Shown here in pieces: positions 20,949 to 28,891 of a stretch of DNA of 44,075 nucleotides. Under the pieces are notes generated by a model. It saw only the letters and a program-made list of their open reading frames with translations, was not told where the DNA came from and made no database searches. Location: positions 1 through 44,075 of the forward strand of contig PZPG01000013.1 of the NCBI GenBank assembly GCA_003045995.1, read 5' to 3'. Position 1 is the first letter of the stretch; each line of letters begins with the position of its first letter. Origin of the DNA: Bacteroidota bacterium (GTDB lineage: Bacteria > Bacteroidota > Rhodothermia > Balneolales > Balneolaceae). Position numbers and translations under genes: made by a program.

Positions 20949-21749
20949 ATGTGCACTTTGGTACTGAGTTACCTTCAGCATCCCGATTATCCACTAATCG
21001 TTGCCTCGAACCGCGACGAGTTCTATGACCGACCCACGGAGAGAGCGTCATTTTGGCGGGATCATCCCAATCTACTCGCCGGACGAGATCTCCAGAACGG
21101 TGGTACTTGGCTCGGTATAACAAAATCTGGGCGTTTCTCAGCGCTCACCAACGTTCGTGATCTGCACGCCATACGCACACATGCACCTTCTCGTGGTGAA
21201 CTGGTCCTTTCTACCCTTCTCCACCCGGATCCGGATCCGGCAGCATTGCATCGCATCCAGCCAACTGCTCACCTGTATAATGGGTTCAATCTTGTCACCG
21301 GAACCCTTCGCCAACTATACTACTATTCGAATGTTCTGAATCGATCGGAGCCACTGCATCCAGGTACCTATGTGATGAGTAATGCATTCCTCAATACACC
21401 CTGGCCCAAGTCCGTTAAAACAAAGTCGAGGTTCGAGGCACTTATCCAGGAAGAAAGGCTGTCGAGTGATGACCTTAGTGATAAACTTTTCGAATTGATG
21501 AGCGATCGCGAAACATTTCCACCGGAACAACTACCCGATACCGGGTTATCTAAAGAGATGGAGATCCGCCTTTCCTCCACTTTCATCCATACGGAAAACT
21601 ACGGCACCCGTTGTACTACGATTATGAAAGTAGATCAGAACGGGCACACCATTTTCTCAGAAAAAACGTACGAACAGGGACAAGATGCGGGTACCACGAC
21701 TCACGAATTTTTGATCTCAGCCAATCTTTCCCCGGATAGTACCCGGTAA
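20949..21749 (+). CDS. NRDE/TANGO2 family protein
   Basis: A 266-residue protein beginning MCTLVL, with the family signature ASNRDEFYDRPTE near residues 18-30 and GGTWLGI near 52-58. Cys2 after Met removal matches the N-terminal nucleophile proposed for this Ntn-hydrolase-like fold. Eukaryotic TANGO2 is linked to lipid and haem handling, but the bacterial role and substrate are not established. Length is normal for the family and there is no signal peptide, so it is cytoplasmic. Its 3' end overlaps the convergent TPR gene by 49 nt, and no terminator is visible between them. Confidence 0.88.
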   Translation: MCTLVLSYLQHPDYPLIVASNRDEFYDRPTERASFWRDHPNLLAGRDLQNGGTWLGITKSGRFSALTNVRDLHAIRTHAPSRGELVLSTLLHPDPDPAALHRIQPTAHLYNGFNLVTGTLRQLYYYSNVLNRSEPLHPGTYVMSNAFLNTPWPKSVKTKSRFEALIQEERLSSDDLSDKLFELMSDRETFPPEQLPDTGLSKEMEIRLSSTFIHTENYGTRCTTIMKVDQNGHTIFSEKTYEQGQDAGTTTHEFLISANLSPDSTR

Positions 21750-22849
21750 GTCCGTCCCTCGGTGACCTCAAACTGCTCGCCTGCCTCCAGCGCATTCATA
21801 TACGACTCTTTTGCCTGTTCCATCAACCCAACCGATTCATAGTACCGGCCGAGCCAATAACTGAGCTCCTCTTGCATCACATCACCATCTCGTAACTGCT
21901 TCCTATCCCACCGCTCCAAAAGCACCTTCACGACCTCGAATAGCGTTTCAAATTCACCCAACTCCCCCAACGTGCGAACGTAGTACAACTGTAACAAACT
22001 ATTGTTGGGATAACTGTCGGCGAGTTTTCGAAAATAGATAATAGACCGTTCGTAATCGTGCTCATAATCGTACAGAATGTAGGCTAAAAAGTACGATGCC
22101 TCTGCTCGAGTAAATACGGCTGTTTCGGAAGCTTCATGCAACAGATCCAGTCCACCCTCGCGGCTCCCTTTGGGAAGAAATACGGATACCGGTTTTACGA
22201 TAGGATATTCGTCGATCAAAAATGCGGCATAGTAGGCTTTTAAACCCTCTACAAATTTGTTGTCTGGAAAATCCGGGCGAACTTCCATGAATCGCTGGTA
22301 GGCGATATGAGATGTGTAGGCAATCTTAACCGCCGTCACCCATCGCTCTCTGTTGGCGTGATGACGTGCTGCGTAGCCGTTAGCCAGGGCTTTGATCAGC
22401 AGTCCATCCGGGTGGTCGGGTTCCTCCTGTAGCAATGAGCTTGCAGCGTAGTCGGCTTTACGCATATTGTTAAAAAACATCTCATCATTCGATATGTCGT
22501 CCAGGTTCACCATGACATCCCACCAGGACTCCATGGCCGACCATGCCGACCATACAGGGTGATCGGGGAACCGATCTTCCCACGAACGAATAAGTTCTCT
22601 TGCAACTTCTGGTTTGCGATTATAAAGCGAGTCGATAGCGACGAGAGCATCATCGCGAAAGCCAGGATCATCAATAAATATGGGGGTTTGTGCTGCCGAG
22701 ATCTGAACATTCATAAAGAAGTGCCATGCCAGAAAAACGAAAACATACCATTTGCCATATGTAATTTTCCGATGCACTTTTACTCGATGGTTCTTTTTCC
22801 TGAAACCTATGCCCTGCTCTCTATGAATGTACCATTGTATCATTTGCAT
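21701..22849 (-). CDS. Secreted TPR-repeat protein
   Basis: A 382-residue protein with a positively charged N-terminus, a hydrophobic signal segment (WYVFVFLAWHFFM, about residues 34-46) and a likely cleavage near SAAQ-TP. The rest is helical, with TPR-like units (for example SIIYFRKLADSYPNNS, LSYWLGRYYESVGLMEQ, KESYMNALEAG). Such proteins act as periplasmic scaffolds; no enzymatic signature was found. The start is not secure: ATGs at residues 1 and 3 give a long n-region. The 5' side holds direct repeats (22861-22943) and the 3' end overlaps the TANGO2 gene. Confidence 0.72.
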   Translation of the reverse strand: MQMIQWYIHREQGIGFRKKNHRVKVHRKITYGKWYVFVFLAWHFFMNVQISAAQTPIFIDDPGFRDDALVAIDSLYNRKPEVARELIRSWEDRFPDHPVWSAWSAMESWWDVMVNLDDISNDEMFFNNMRKADYAASSLLQEEPDHPDGLLIKALANGYAARHHANRERWVTAVKIAYTSHIAYQRFMEVRPDFPDNKFVEGLKAYYAAFLIDEYPIVKPVSVFLPKGSREGGLDLLHEASETAVFTRAEASYFLAYILYDYEHDYERSIIYFRKLADSYPNNSLLQLYYVRTLGELGEFETLFEVVKVLLERWDRKQLRDGDVMQEELSYWLGRYYESVGLMEQAKESYMNALEAGEQFEVTEGRTYRVLSGERLAEIKNS

Positions 22850-22860
22850 CTATCCATCAT

Positions 22861-22943
22861 TCGCACCATCTCAACATCTTACCCTCGCGACGTTTCAACT
22901 TCTCAACATCTTACCCCTCGCGACATCGCACCATCTCAACATC
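22861..22943. repeat. Intergenic direct repeats before the TPR gene
   Basis: TCGCACCATCTCAACATC occurs exactly at 22861-22878 and 22926-22943. Within this, TCTCAACATCTTACCC plus TCGCGAC occurs at 22870-22891 and again, with one extra C, at 22901-22923 (period about 31 nt). The whole gap 22850-23020 has no gene that I can support. Confidence 0.85.
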
Positions 22944-23020
22944 GCACCATTTGACTACCGAACCATCGTATCCATCACGCAAACGCTCTCTCATCACCCC
23001 GACCATGAAAAAAACCTCTC

Positions 23021-23896
23021 CTACCGTAAATACTCCAAAAACCAATTTTCGGTGTGATTTAGCAACTCTTCAAACGCACGCGGAAAGTCCTCCTCCACAA
23101 ATGGATGGGATGTATTAAAGGTATGACCAGCACCCTCCACAAAGCGAATCTCCTTGTCCCCGGACGGACACTCCAGAAACAATCGCTCGCTATCCGACAC
23201 GGGTACACTCTCATCAGCCTTCCCAACCACAAACAATACCGGAATATGCAACTCTTTAACCCGACGGATGGCCATCAGTCGGTCTGCATGCTGTTCAGCG
23301 TCCTCATATACCGACCAATGTAAAAGGTAGGTCTCTCCTGTTCGCGAATTCTGCACTTCGGTCGTCCCTTTTTCTCTCCACTGTGCTACCATCTCCGGAT
23401 CCCAGCGATCAAGATACGAGGCAACGGCCGCCCACGTCACACAACACCGGATCTCCGGGAACTCCGCTGCAGCTACAATCGCTGTATGTCCGCCACGTGA
23501 GTGTCCAATCACCCCGAAATGATCACTATCCATTACCACTTTGCTATGTGAAATCTGACCTCGCTTCACCGCTTCAATCACATCCTCGACATCCTGCAGG
23601 TCGGAACTCAGGGTCTGTTCTGCAAAATGATCCGGTTCTGTTAGCTTTTCACGACTGCTCCCATATCCGTTGCGCGAAAAATTGAACGCAACCACCACGT
23701 AGCCAGCACGAGCCATCTCCTCACAGGCATCCGGAAACGCCCCCCAATCTTTAAAACCCTTAAATCCGTGCAAGAACAGAATCACTTTGCACACAGTGCC
23801 GGGCGTGGCAACCGGCGCATACACATCGTAATACACTGGCAAATTTTCCTCCCGTTCCAACTGGCCACTCTCAATCGATATACTACTATAGGTCAT
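23021..23896 (-). CDS. Alpha/beta-hydrolase fold protein
   Basis: A 291-residue cytoplasmic-looking protein. The nucleophile elbow is GHSRGGH (Ser133), the acid is in GKADESVP (Asp228) and the histidine in GAGHTF (His258), with an oxyanion segment FLHGFKG (41-47). This is a complete serine-hydrolase triad in the order and spacing of dienelactone hydrolase/prolyl-oligopeptidase-related families. The substrate, an ester or peptide, is unknown. The gene starts 9 nt after the rluB stop and is probably cotranscribed with it. Confidence 0.85.
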   Translation of the reverse strand: MTYSSISIESGQLEREENLPVYYDVYAPVATPGTVCKVILFLHGFKGFKDWGAFPDACEEMARAGYVVVAFNFSRNGYGSSREKLTEPDHFAEQTLSSDLQDVEDVIEAVKRGQISHSKVVMDSDHFGVIGHSRGGHTAIVAAAEFPEIRCCVTWAAVASYLDRWDPEMVAQWREKGTTEVQNSRTGETYLLHWSVYEDAEQHADRLMAIRRVKELHIPVLFVVGKADESVPVSDSERLFLECPSGDKEIRFVEGAGHTFNTSHPFVEEDFPRAFEELLNHTENWFLEYLR

Positions 23897-23905
23897 GATC
23901 GCTCC

Positions 23906-25330
23906 TCACTGTGTTTGCTTATTAAAATCCAACGGTTTCAGTTTCACGAGGCGCCTCAGATCGTTTACTTCCCGTTGGTTCAGGTATCTCCAGCGCCCGA
24001 TTCGCAGATCGCCTTCGACCAGACCTGCGTATTGGATTCGTTTTAGTTTCTCCACATCTGCTCCAATATGCGCAATCATCCTCCGAATCAGGTGATTCCT
24101 CCCTTCGAACACCTTTATAATTACTTTTCTCGGGTCTTCCGGATCCCGCTGCACCATCTCCGGCTGAATAAATCCATCCTCCAAGTCGACCCCTTCCCGC
24201 AATTTCGTAAGTTCCTCCTCGGTCAACACCCGATTTGTCATCACAAGATAGGTCTTTTTCACCTTGTAACTTGGATGCATCAGCCTATGTGCGAGATCAC
24301 CGTCATTGGTAAGAATCAGCAACCCCATGGTTTTTCTGTCCAACCGACCCACCGGATACACTCTGTATCCTGTTGCGTCCTCAATGGTTGCCATTACCGT
24401 TTCCCTGTCCCGTTCATCATCCGTAGTAGTGATGGTGCCCGACTTCTTGTTCAGTAAGATGTAAATAAATGGCTCAAGTGACAAGTGCTGTCCATCCACA
24501 ATAATTTTATCCTGCCGATTCACCTTGGTACCCAGCTCCGTCACCGTTTCACCGTTCACCGTAACTTTTCCTTGCTCAATCAGTAAATCGGCCTCCCTGC
24601 GCGAACAGTATCCGGCATGGGCGATAAACTTATTGATGCGCATGAGGTCTTCCCGCTGATCCATTTGCGATGCGATTTCGGGAGTTTTTGCTGTATTTCT
24701 TGCACGGTTTGAAGCGGATGCACCCCGTTTTGACTTCCCTTCACGGCTTGGTTTCCCTTCACGACTTGGCTTTCCTGCCCAGCTTGACTTCCCTTCACGG
24801 CTTGATTTTCCTTCACGGCCAGCCTTTCCTGCCCAGCTTGACTTCCCATCACGGCTTGGTTTCCCATCACGGCTTGGTTTCCCATCACGGCTTGGTTTTC
24901 CTTCACGACCAGGCTTTCCTGCCCAGGTACCATTTCGCGGCTCACCTTTCTCGAATTTCGAGCGCTTTTGGGCTTCGGGTTGATGTTTCCCCTCCTCCTG
25001 CTTTTGGAAGCGTTCTGAACCGCCTCGAGACTTTGCTCTAGCCTTGTCTGAAGCTTTGCTGGCACCATGCTTGGACCCAAGTCTTGCACCCGACGTTTCC
25101 GTAGGTTTGCTCTCTTTATTTCGTACAGTTTTCCGTTCCGGTTTTGTGTCAGTCGTTGATATTGACACCGAAGAGGATGTTTTTATGATTCTTTTTTTCC
25201 CAAAAACAGACTTAGGATCTACAGCTTGTACCTGCTCCTGACTTTTTTCCTTGTTACTTCCTCCCCGTTTTGACCGATAACCATCTCCTGACTTCGATTT
25301 TTGCCCAACTCTTTGTTTCTTTTCCGCCAT
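23906..25330 (-). CDS. rluB: 23S rRNA pseudouridine synthase RluB-type, with repeat-rich tail
   Basis: The C-terminal 245 residues form an RsuA/RluB enzyme: S4 RNA-binding domain (230-285, RINKFIAHAGYCSRREAD) and catalytic domain with the essential Asp331 in VGRLDRKTMGL. The family modifies uridine in helix 89 of 23S rRNA; RluB rather than RluE/RsuA is inferred from the domain content. Residues 1-225 are a Lys/Arg/Gly/Ser-rich extension, probably disordered and RNA-binding. Long basic extensions on RluB are known from Bacteroidota. Here residues 139-198 are ten tandem 6-residue units (KPSRDG, KSSWAG and similar). The gene starts 120 nt after the carbonic-anhydrase-like gene ends. Confidence 0.93.
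   Translation of the reverse strand: MAEKKQRVGQKSKSGDGYRSKRGGSNKEKSQEQVQAVDPKSVFGKKRIIKTSSSVSISTTDTKPERKTVRNKESKPTETSGARLGSKHGASKASDKARAKSRGGSERFQKQEEGKHQPEAQKRSKFEKGEPRNGTWAGKPGREGKPSRDGKPSRDGKPSRDGKSSWAGKAGREGKSSREGKSSWAGKPSREGKPSREGKSKRGASASNRARNTAKTPEIASQMDQREDLMRINKFIAHAGYCSRREADLLIEQGKVTVNGETVTELGTKVNRQDKIIVDGQHLSLEPFIYILLNKKSGTITTTDDERDRETVMATIEDATGYRVYPVGRLDRKTMGLLILTNDGDLAHRLMHPSYKVKKTYLVMTNRVLTEEELTKLREGVDLEDGFIQPEMVQRDPEDPRKVIIKVFEGRNHLIRRMIAHIGADVEKLKRIQYAGLVEGDLRIGRWRYLNQREVNDLRRLVKLKPLDFNKQTQ
24737..24916 (-). repeat. In-frame 18-nt minisatellite in rluB, ten units
   Basis: Ten consecutive 6-residue units encode KPGREG, KPSRDG (three), KSSWAG (two), KAGREG, KSSREG and KPSREG (two). 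The array lies in the basic N-terminal extension. It also generates long repetitive open frames in the other frames that are not genes. Confidence 0.92.
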
Positions 25331-25331
25331 T

Positions 25332-25392
25332 CTATTCCTTTCCTATTCCTTTATTTTCACAAGCTGAGTCTCGTGTTGCCGCGTGCAACACG
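25332..25392. repeat. Short tandem repeat and hairpin upstream of rluB
   Basis: CTATTCCTTTC is tandemly doubled at 25332-25352 (period 11). Further out, CGTGTTGC (25372-25379) and GCAACACG (25385-25392) form a perfect 8-bp inverted repeat with a 5-nt loop. No T run follows on either strand, so a leader hairpin or regulatory dyad is more likely than a terminator. Confidence 0.55.
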
Positions 25393-25450
25393 TTTCATTC
25401 TTTGACTATCTACAGTTTCATACTTTTTCTAAAACCAGGTTGTCTTACCC

Positions 25451-26191
25451 TCACCCATAGGTATGTATATCAAACCTTTTTACCTCAAACCAGTCCGGCA
25501 ACCCGTAGTCTGTATTGATCGTGATTCCTCCAATCCATGCAACCCGAATACCTCGAAAAGAGTCTTTCGCCCGCTCGAAAAGTTCCTGCAGACGCCTGTC
25601 TATCACATGATAAAATAGTAAGGTGGCATGTAACAAAGGTTCTTTTGCGGTTAAAATTTCATGCTGATGGTCCTGTAAGTTGCTGATGATCTCCAGCTCC
25701 TGGTGATCGAGTGAATCTTCCATGGTGCCAGATGCCGCTACTTTTGGATCCAAAAATTGCTGAACAGTCATCTGTAAGGCACCGCAGCTCGATGTTGGGT
25801 GATCTTGATGATGACGGCAGACTTTCCCAACCGTTCCGTCTCCGGAGATTCCAATATGTGGTCCATAAAAAATCACAGCAAATCCATTGTCAGGTATGTG
25901 GGAGGCAAATGCCTTTAGGCCGGTAACTCCTGTGAAGGGATATCCACCCAATCCGCCCAGTTGAAAGCGATCGCGACTTAAACCAGGATACTCTGGATCG
26001 GTCATTGATCGGTTGATCTCATCACTGCAAACCGATGTTGCTACAATCATACGGTCGAAATCGAATTGATGGATTTGCGTTAGTCGCTCGATTGACTTAC
26101 GCTGAAACCACTCCTCTTCCATCGCCTCGGGGAAATACTTTTTGATGGTTTCAACACTCTTATCTGTTCGGGTTTGTTTGGTTTGATTCAT
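25451..26191 (-). CDS. LCIB/LCIC-type carbonic anhydrase-like protein
   Basis: The ATG at 26191 (not the frame's first ATG at 26260) overlaps the end of yidD by 32 nt and gives 246 residues. The conserved blocks of the LCIB family are visible in order: VCSDEIN (Cys55), [13 protein letters not shown] (about 79-91), YGPHIGI (His112) and SSCGA (Cys136). In this family, named from Chlamydomonas limiting-CO2-inducible protein B, two Cys and one His bind zinc, and several members interconvert CO2 and bicarbonate. All three candidate ligands are present here. Activity is inferred. There is no signal peptide. It ends a tightly packed folE-cysS-yidD run, so it is probably made constitutively with housekeeping genes. 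Confidence 0.75.
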   Translation of the reverse strand: MNQTKQTRTDKSVETIKKYFPEAMEEEWFQRKSIERLTQIHQFDFDRMIVATSVCSDEINRSMTDPEYPGLSRDRFQLGGLGGYPFTGVTGLKAFASHIPDNGFAVIFYGPHIGISGDGTVGKVCRHHQDHPTSSCGALQMTVQQFLDPKVAASGTMEDSLDHQELEIISNLQDHQHEILTAKEPLLHATLLFYHVIDRRLQELFERAKDSFRGIRVAWIGGITINTDYGLPDWFEVKRFDIHTYG

Positions 26192-26453
26192 ACGTTTCAC
26201 CGAGATTATTCTTTGGAACAGGATCCTCCCCCCAATCTCCCCAGGGATGGCATCTTCCAATTCGTTTCATTCCCAACCAGGTTCCTTTCCATGTCCCCCA
26301 CTCTCCAATCGCCTCAATCATGTAGTTGGAGCATGTGGGCTGAAACCGACAAGAATTGCCCAGATAGGGTGATATAGCCAATTGATAGAACCGGACTAGT
26401 TTTACAAGAATGAAAGCCAATCCGCTACTCAGAAGTTCAGGGATCGATTTCAT
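26160..26453 (-). CDS. yidD: Membrane protein insertion efficiency factor YidD
   Basis: A 97-residue protein with the family signature [15 protein letters not shown] (35-49) and RCHPWG (67-72), followed by DPVP. Three conserved Cys are at 35, 41 and 68. YidD is a small membrane-associated protein that aids YidC-dependent insertion of inner-membrane proteins. Usually it sits by rnpA/yidC; here it overlaps cysS by 17 nt at its start and the LCIB-like gene by 32 nt at its end, suggesting translational coupling. Confidence 0.95.
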   Translation of the reverse strand: MKSIPELLSSGLAFILVKLVRFYQLAISPYLGNSCRFQPTCSNYMIEAIGEWGTWKGTWLGMKRIGRCHPWGDWGEDPVPKNNLGETYESNQTNPNR

Positions 26454-27972
26454 AGAATGTTTTTCCGGATTTATCGTCTTTTAGTCGGACGCCGGCCTCC
26501 TCCAGCCGGTCTCTGATCTGATCGGAAAGTGCAAAATCTTTTCGACTTCGCGCATTTGAACGCAGATCAATCAGTAGCTCCATCAGCTTCTGTTGCAACT
26601 GATTTGATTCACCAGCCGTAAATGAAGGAGTTAGTCCCAAAATGTCTGGTAGTGCTACATGAAATGCCGTTTGTAGATCCTGCAATCCCTCGGATGAAAG
26701 TTGATCCAGAGGTAATTGCCCCTGCTGCAGTGCATGCACTTTGGATGCCATTTCAAATAGTTCTGCCAACGCACGAGCGGTATTAAAGTCATCACTCATG
26801 TGTTGATAGAACTGATCCAAATGAGTACAGATCTCTTGGTCCAAAGCAGTGGTGGCTGTGCTCTGATTTTCGGACATTCCTTTCAGCCCGGGTTTCATGG
26901 AATGTAGCAGTTCTGCAGCGGCAAATAGTTTTTTCATCCCTTTTTCCGCAGCCTGTAAAGCCTCATTGGAAAAATCGATTTTGCTTCTGTAATGAGATTG
27001 CAGAATTAAAAAACGAATGACGGATGGGCTGTAACTTCGGTCAAGTAACTCATGATCTCCAGAAAAAAGCTGATTCAATGTTACGAAATTGCCGGCAGAT
27101 TTACTCATTTTTGCGCCGTCAATCGTAATCATGTTGTTATGCATCCAGTATTTCGCGGGATGTTTCCCATAAGCCATTCGACACTGAGCAATCTCAGCTT
27201 CGTGATGAGGAAATTGCAAGTCAAGTCCTCCCCCATGAATGTCGAACTGTTCTCCAAGATACTTTGTACTCATTGCGGAACATTCCGTGTGCCAACCAGG
27301 GAATCCTTCGCCCCAAGGAGAAGGCCATCGCATGATGTGGCTGTCAGTTGCCCGCTTCCAGAGAGCAAAATCATGAGGACCTTTCTTTTCCTCCAACCCC
27401 TCCGTATCCCTGGAACCTACAATTAGGTCATCAAGTATCTTCCCGGAAAGTGTCCCGTAATCATGATCTGCAGTGTATGCTCCAAGATCAAAATAAACGT
27501 TACCATCCCTCTCATACGCAATTTCCGCATCCAGGAGTTTTTTTACAAGCTCGATCTGTTCAATAATATGACCTGTTGCAGTGGGTTCGATATCAGGCCT
27601 TAAACAGTTCATTGCATCCATCCCCTCTTGATACAACCTGGTGTAGTATTGCGCTATTTCCATCGGCTCCAGTTTCTCAAGCCGAGCTTTTTTGGCAATT
27701 TTATCCTCACCGCTATCATGCTCCTCATCCTCCAGATGACCTACATCTGTGATGTTTCGAACATAGCGAACGTTGTATCCCAGATGCTCCAAATATCGTA
27801 CGACAACATCAAATGTAACCGCTGCCCTCGCATGGCCAAGGTGGGGTTCGCCATAGACGGTTGGCCCGCACACATAGAGACCAACAAAAGGCGGATGGAG
27901 AGGACGAAAGACCTCTTTCTCTTTCTTCAAAGAGTTGTACAGTGTAATAGGGTATCTTTCAAAACGTTTCAT
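26437..27972 (-). CDS. cysS: Cysteine--tRNA ligase
   Basis: Starting at the ATG at 27972 gives 511 residues, normal for CysRS, and lies 10 nt after the folE stop. The frame extends 61 codons further upstream, but that part overlaps folE and is not conserved-looking. Class I signatures are present: HLGH at 44-47 and KMSKS at 288-292. Zinc ligands are Cys35 (YVCGPTVY), Cys231 (HTECSAMS), His256 and Glu260 (FPHHEAE). It charges tRNA-Cys in the cytoplasm. Confidence 0.97.
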   Translation of the reverse strand: MKRFERYPITLYNSLKKEKEVFRPLHPPFVGLYVCGPTVYGEPHLGHARAAVTFDVVVRYLEHLGYNVRYVRNITDVGHLEDEEHDSGEDKIAKKARLEKLEPMEIAQYYTRLYQEGMDAMNCLRPDIEPTATGHIIEQIELVKKLLDAEIAYERDGNVYFDLGAYTADHDYGTLSGKILDDLIVGSRDTEGLEEKKGPHDFALWKRATDSHIMRWPSPWGEGFPGWHTECSAMSTKYLGEQFDIHGGGLDLQFPHHEAEIAQCRMAYGKHPAKYWMHNNMITIDGAKMSKSAGNFVTLNQLFSGDHELLDRSYSPSVIRFLILQSHYRSKIDFSNEALQAAEKGMKKLFAAAELLHSMKPGLKGMSENQSTATTALDQEICTHLDQFYQHMSDDFNTARALAELFEMASKVHALQQGQLPLDQLSSEGLQDLQTAFHVALPDILGLTPSFTAGESNQLQQKLMELLIDLRSNARSRKDFALSDQIRDRLEEAGVRLKDDKSGKTFYEIDP

Positions 27973-27982
27973 TGGGAACCGT

Positions 27983-28684
27983 TTATCCTTCACTTTCCGA
28001 CTGGATCGCATGGATAAACTGCTGACGAGTTTCTTTCTCTTTAAATCGTCCGCTGAAACTTGAGGTAACGGTGCTACTCTCCCTGTCTTGTATTCCCCGT
28101 GTAGAAACACATAAATGCTTGCTGTCGATGTATACTGCCACATCTTCCGTTTCAAGGGATCGCTTTAACTCCTCCATAATCTGGAGTGTCAGACGTTCCT
28201 GAACCTGAGGTCTTCGGGAGTAATAATCCACGATACGATTGATCTTTGAAAGCCCTATCACTTTTCCTCCACTCATGTACGCAACATGTGCTCTGCCTAA
28301 AAAAGGTAGAAAATGATGCTCACAGAAGGAGGTAACGTTGATATTTTTCACCACCACCATGTCCCGGTAGGAGTAAGAATTCTCAAACTTTTTAGCGGTA
28401 GGCCGATTCTCTGGCTTCAAACCGTAAAAAACCTCTCTAACGTACATTTTAGCCACTCTGTGCGGAGTGCCCCGCAGACTCTGGTCATGCAAATCCAGGC
28501 CGAGCGTTGTCATAATTTCTGAGAAGTGATGTTCAATCTTCGCAATTTTTTCTTCATCACTCAACTCAAAGGCATCCGGACGAAGTGGTGTTTCCACGGA
28601 CCCCGACAAATGATCATCCCCAATCCAATCATCCTGAGGAATCTCTTTCTGTTCTGTTTCTTTTTGCAAAATTTCTTTGTTCAA
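27983..28684 (-). CDS. folE: GTP cyclohydrolase I
   Basis: A 233-residue protein that converts GTP to dihydroneopterin triphosphate, the first step of folate (tetrahydropterin) synthesis. Zinc ligands are Cys121 and His124 (SFCEHHFLPF) and Cys192 (HLCVSTRG). The N-terminal 40 residues are acidic, variable and without family features. It is the first gene of the minus-strand run with cysS, yidD and the LCIB-like gene. Confidence 0.96.
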   Translation of the reverse strand: MNKEILQKETEQKEIPQDDWIGDDHLSGSVETPLRPDAFELSDEEKIAKIEHHFSEIMTTLGLDLHDQSLRGTPHRVAKMYVREVFYGLKPENRPTAKKFENSYSYRDMVVVKNINVTSFCEHHFLPFLGRAHVAYMSGGKVIGLSKINRIVDYYSRRPQVQERLTLQIMEELKRSLETEDVAVYIDSKHLCVSTRGIQDRESSTVTSSFSGRFKEKETRQQFIHAIQSESEG

Positions 28685-28812
28685 AACGTATGTCTCGTAA
28701 TCTGTACTATTGAATAAGTTTGAGTATTTAAAATACGGCGAAACATCACCATTTCATAATCACTGATCTCAATCGCATCGTTCAATTTTGTCGAACATGT
28801 TTCGCTTTTGGC

Positions 28813-28849
28813 AAAAAAAAAGACCCGACGAAGAAGCCGGGTCTTTTTG
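28813..28849 (-). terminator. Intrinsic terminator of the TonB-receptor operon
   Basis: On the minus strand a stem (AGACCCG at 28821-28827 with CGGGTCT at 28838-28844, extended by A-T pairs) is followed by a run of at least eight T (28813-28820 on + is all A). It lies about 45 nt after the receptor stop codon. Confidence 0.88.
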
Positions 28850-28891
28850 CAGATATCGATTACAAGATTCTGTTTGAATGATTGAATCGGA

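Noticed and set aside
22857-22945. Possible CRISPR array in the direct repeats before the TPR gene
   Set aside because: Only two copies of each repeat, no regular spacers and no cas genes nearby.
24580-25089. Repetitive open frames on both strands over the rluB extension (also 24670-25041 on +)
   Set aside because: They exist only because an 18-nt repeat without stops is open in several frames. The rluB frame is fixed by its S4 and catalytic domains.
26192-26260. 23-codon N-terminal extension of the LCIB-like protein
   Set aside because: It would lie wholly inside yidD, and the family-like region begins after the ATG at 26191.
27973-28155. 61-codon N-terminal extension of cysS
   Set aside because: It overlaps folE, has no family counterpart, and the internal ATG at 27972 gives the normal length and a 10-nt gap.
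28714-28721. TAAGTTTG, matching the Bacteroidota -7 element TAnnTTTG
   Set aside because: It is on the plus strand, while the flanking genes are on the minus strand, and no TTTG at the right distance was seen.
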